Notes under the pieces: model-generated
The model's database searches: none
Told to the model about the DNA's origin: nothing
Seen by the model: only the letters and a program-made list of their open reading frames with translations
In this document: piece by piece, positions 63,824 through 64,000 of the stretch
Position numbering within the stretch: the stretch's first letter is position 1
Layout of the letters: every line of letters starts with the position of its first letter
Made by a program: the position numbers and the translations under genes
Origin: Sulfuricurvum sp.
GTDB lineage: Bacteria > Campylobacterota > Campylobacteria > Campylobacterales > Sulfurimonadaceae
NCBI GenBank assembly: GCA_030696775.1
Contig: JAUYRN010000033.1
Coordinates: forward strand, 124,001-188,000
Direction: 5' to 3'
DNA length: 64,000 nt

Positions 63824-64000
63824 TTAACTCAAAATTGCTGAAACAGTAGAGGACATAATAAAGTCAACTAATGCTAAAAACAAAACGACAAAAGTAACAA
63901 CAATGATGACCGCGATAAACGCTTGCTTTACCTGTGGTTTTGTTGGAAAAATAACTTTTGCAAGTTCTAACTTCGCTTGACGAAAAGTACTAGTTACACT
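63824..64000 (-). CDS. secE: SecE, preprotein translocase subunit, cut at 5' end
   Basis: The last 58 codons are seen: STFRQAKLELAKVIFPTKPQ, then the single helix VKQAFIAVIIVVTFVVLFLALVDF-type segment and stop. SecE is about 60 aa in this group, so only the first few codons lie outside the window. It stabilises SecY in the Sec translocon. The stop lies 9 bases before nusG. Confidence 0.9.
   Translation of the reverse strand, partial: SVTSTFRQAKLELAKVIFPTKPQVKQAFIAVIIVVTFVVLFLALVDFIMSSTVSAILS

Overview
The window is ordinary chromosomal DNA of a Campylobacterota (formerly Epsilonproteobacteria) member, most like Sulfuricurvum or Sulfurimonas. This rests on protein character and gene order: flgB-flgC-fliE followed by a division PBP, the unbroken rplKAJL-rpoB-rpoC-rpsL-rpsG-fusA run, small c-type cytochromes, moderate AT bias and sigma70 promoters recognisable only by the -10 box. 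The genus is inferred and no rRNA is present. I see no tRNA or rRNA gene, CRISPR array, transposase or prophage.

Layout. 1-5.5 kb: a DUF2202 protein cut by the window edge, then two OmpR-type response regulator/histidine kinase pairs bracketing a small secreted protein and an outer-membrane barrel protein. 5.5-12.5 kb: accessory single genes (glycine-zipper protein, ADP-ribosylglycohydrolase-like protein, zinc-ribbon thioredoxin, cytochrome c553, small unknowns) and a 1170-aa CHASE/PAS/GAF/GGDEF/EAL protein. 12.7-16.2 kb: a ParF/ParG-like pair behind a 24-bp perfect palindrome, then an SGNH-like/MBOAT acyl-transfer pair. 16.4-28.8 kb: a 31-aa basic protein, uvrB, dedA, PBP1A, an ABC ATPase, bioF-like, maf, a small membrane protein, alaS and leuA. 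29-38.3 kb: a nine-gene MSHA-like type IV pilus operon plus a separately promoted pilin gene. 38.3-48.7 kb: a degenerate-GGDEF gene next to a murG 3' remnant, murG-ftsW, the sigma54-type flgB-flgC-fliE cluster with a division PBP, panC, prfB-bpt, a cytochrome b and an FAH-family protein. 48.7-64 kb (minus strand): secE(partial)-nusG-rplK-rplA-rplJ-rplL-rpoB-rpoC-rpsL-rpsG-fusA.

The signals least explained by the gene list lie between genes. First, five copies of a roughly 75-90 bp element (7.6, 18.7, 18.8, 23.8 and 61.3 kb) share an 18-nt core flanked by hairpins whose stems change in a compensated way; one copy sits inside the rplJ-rplL gap. Second, the rpsG-fusA spacer holds hairpins with complementary loops. 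Third, a frameshifted second copy of the murG 3' end lies on the far side of the degenerate-GGDEF gene. Fourth, a chromosomal ParFG-like pair has its own palindrome.

The genes cover core information processing (transcription, translation, UvrB repair), cell-wall growth and division (PBP1A, MurG, FtsW, division PBP), surface structures (flagellar rod, MSHA-like pilus, acylation pair) and signalling (two TCSs, two GGDEF-type proteins). Everything was read by eye. Family calls rest on recognised motifs; fold, covariation and copy-number statements need computation.
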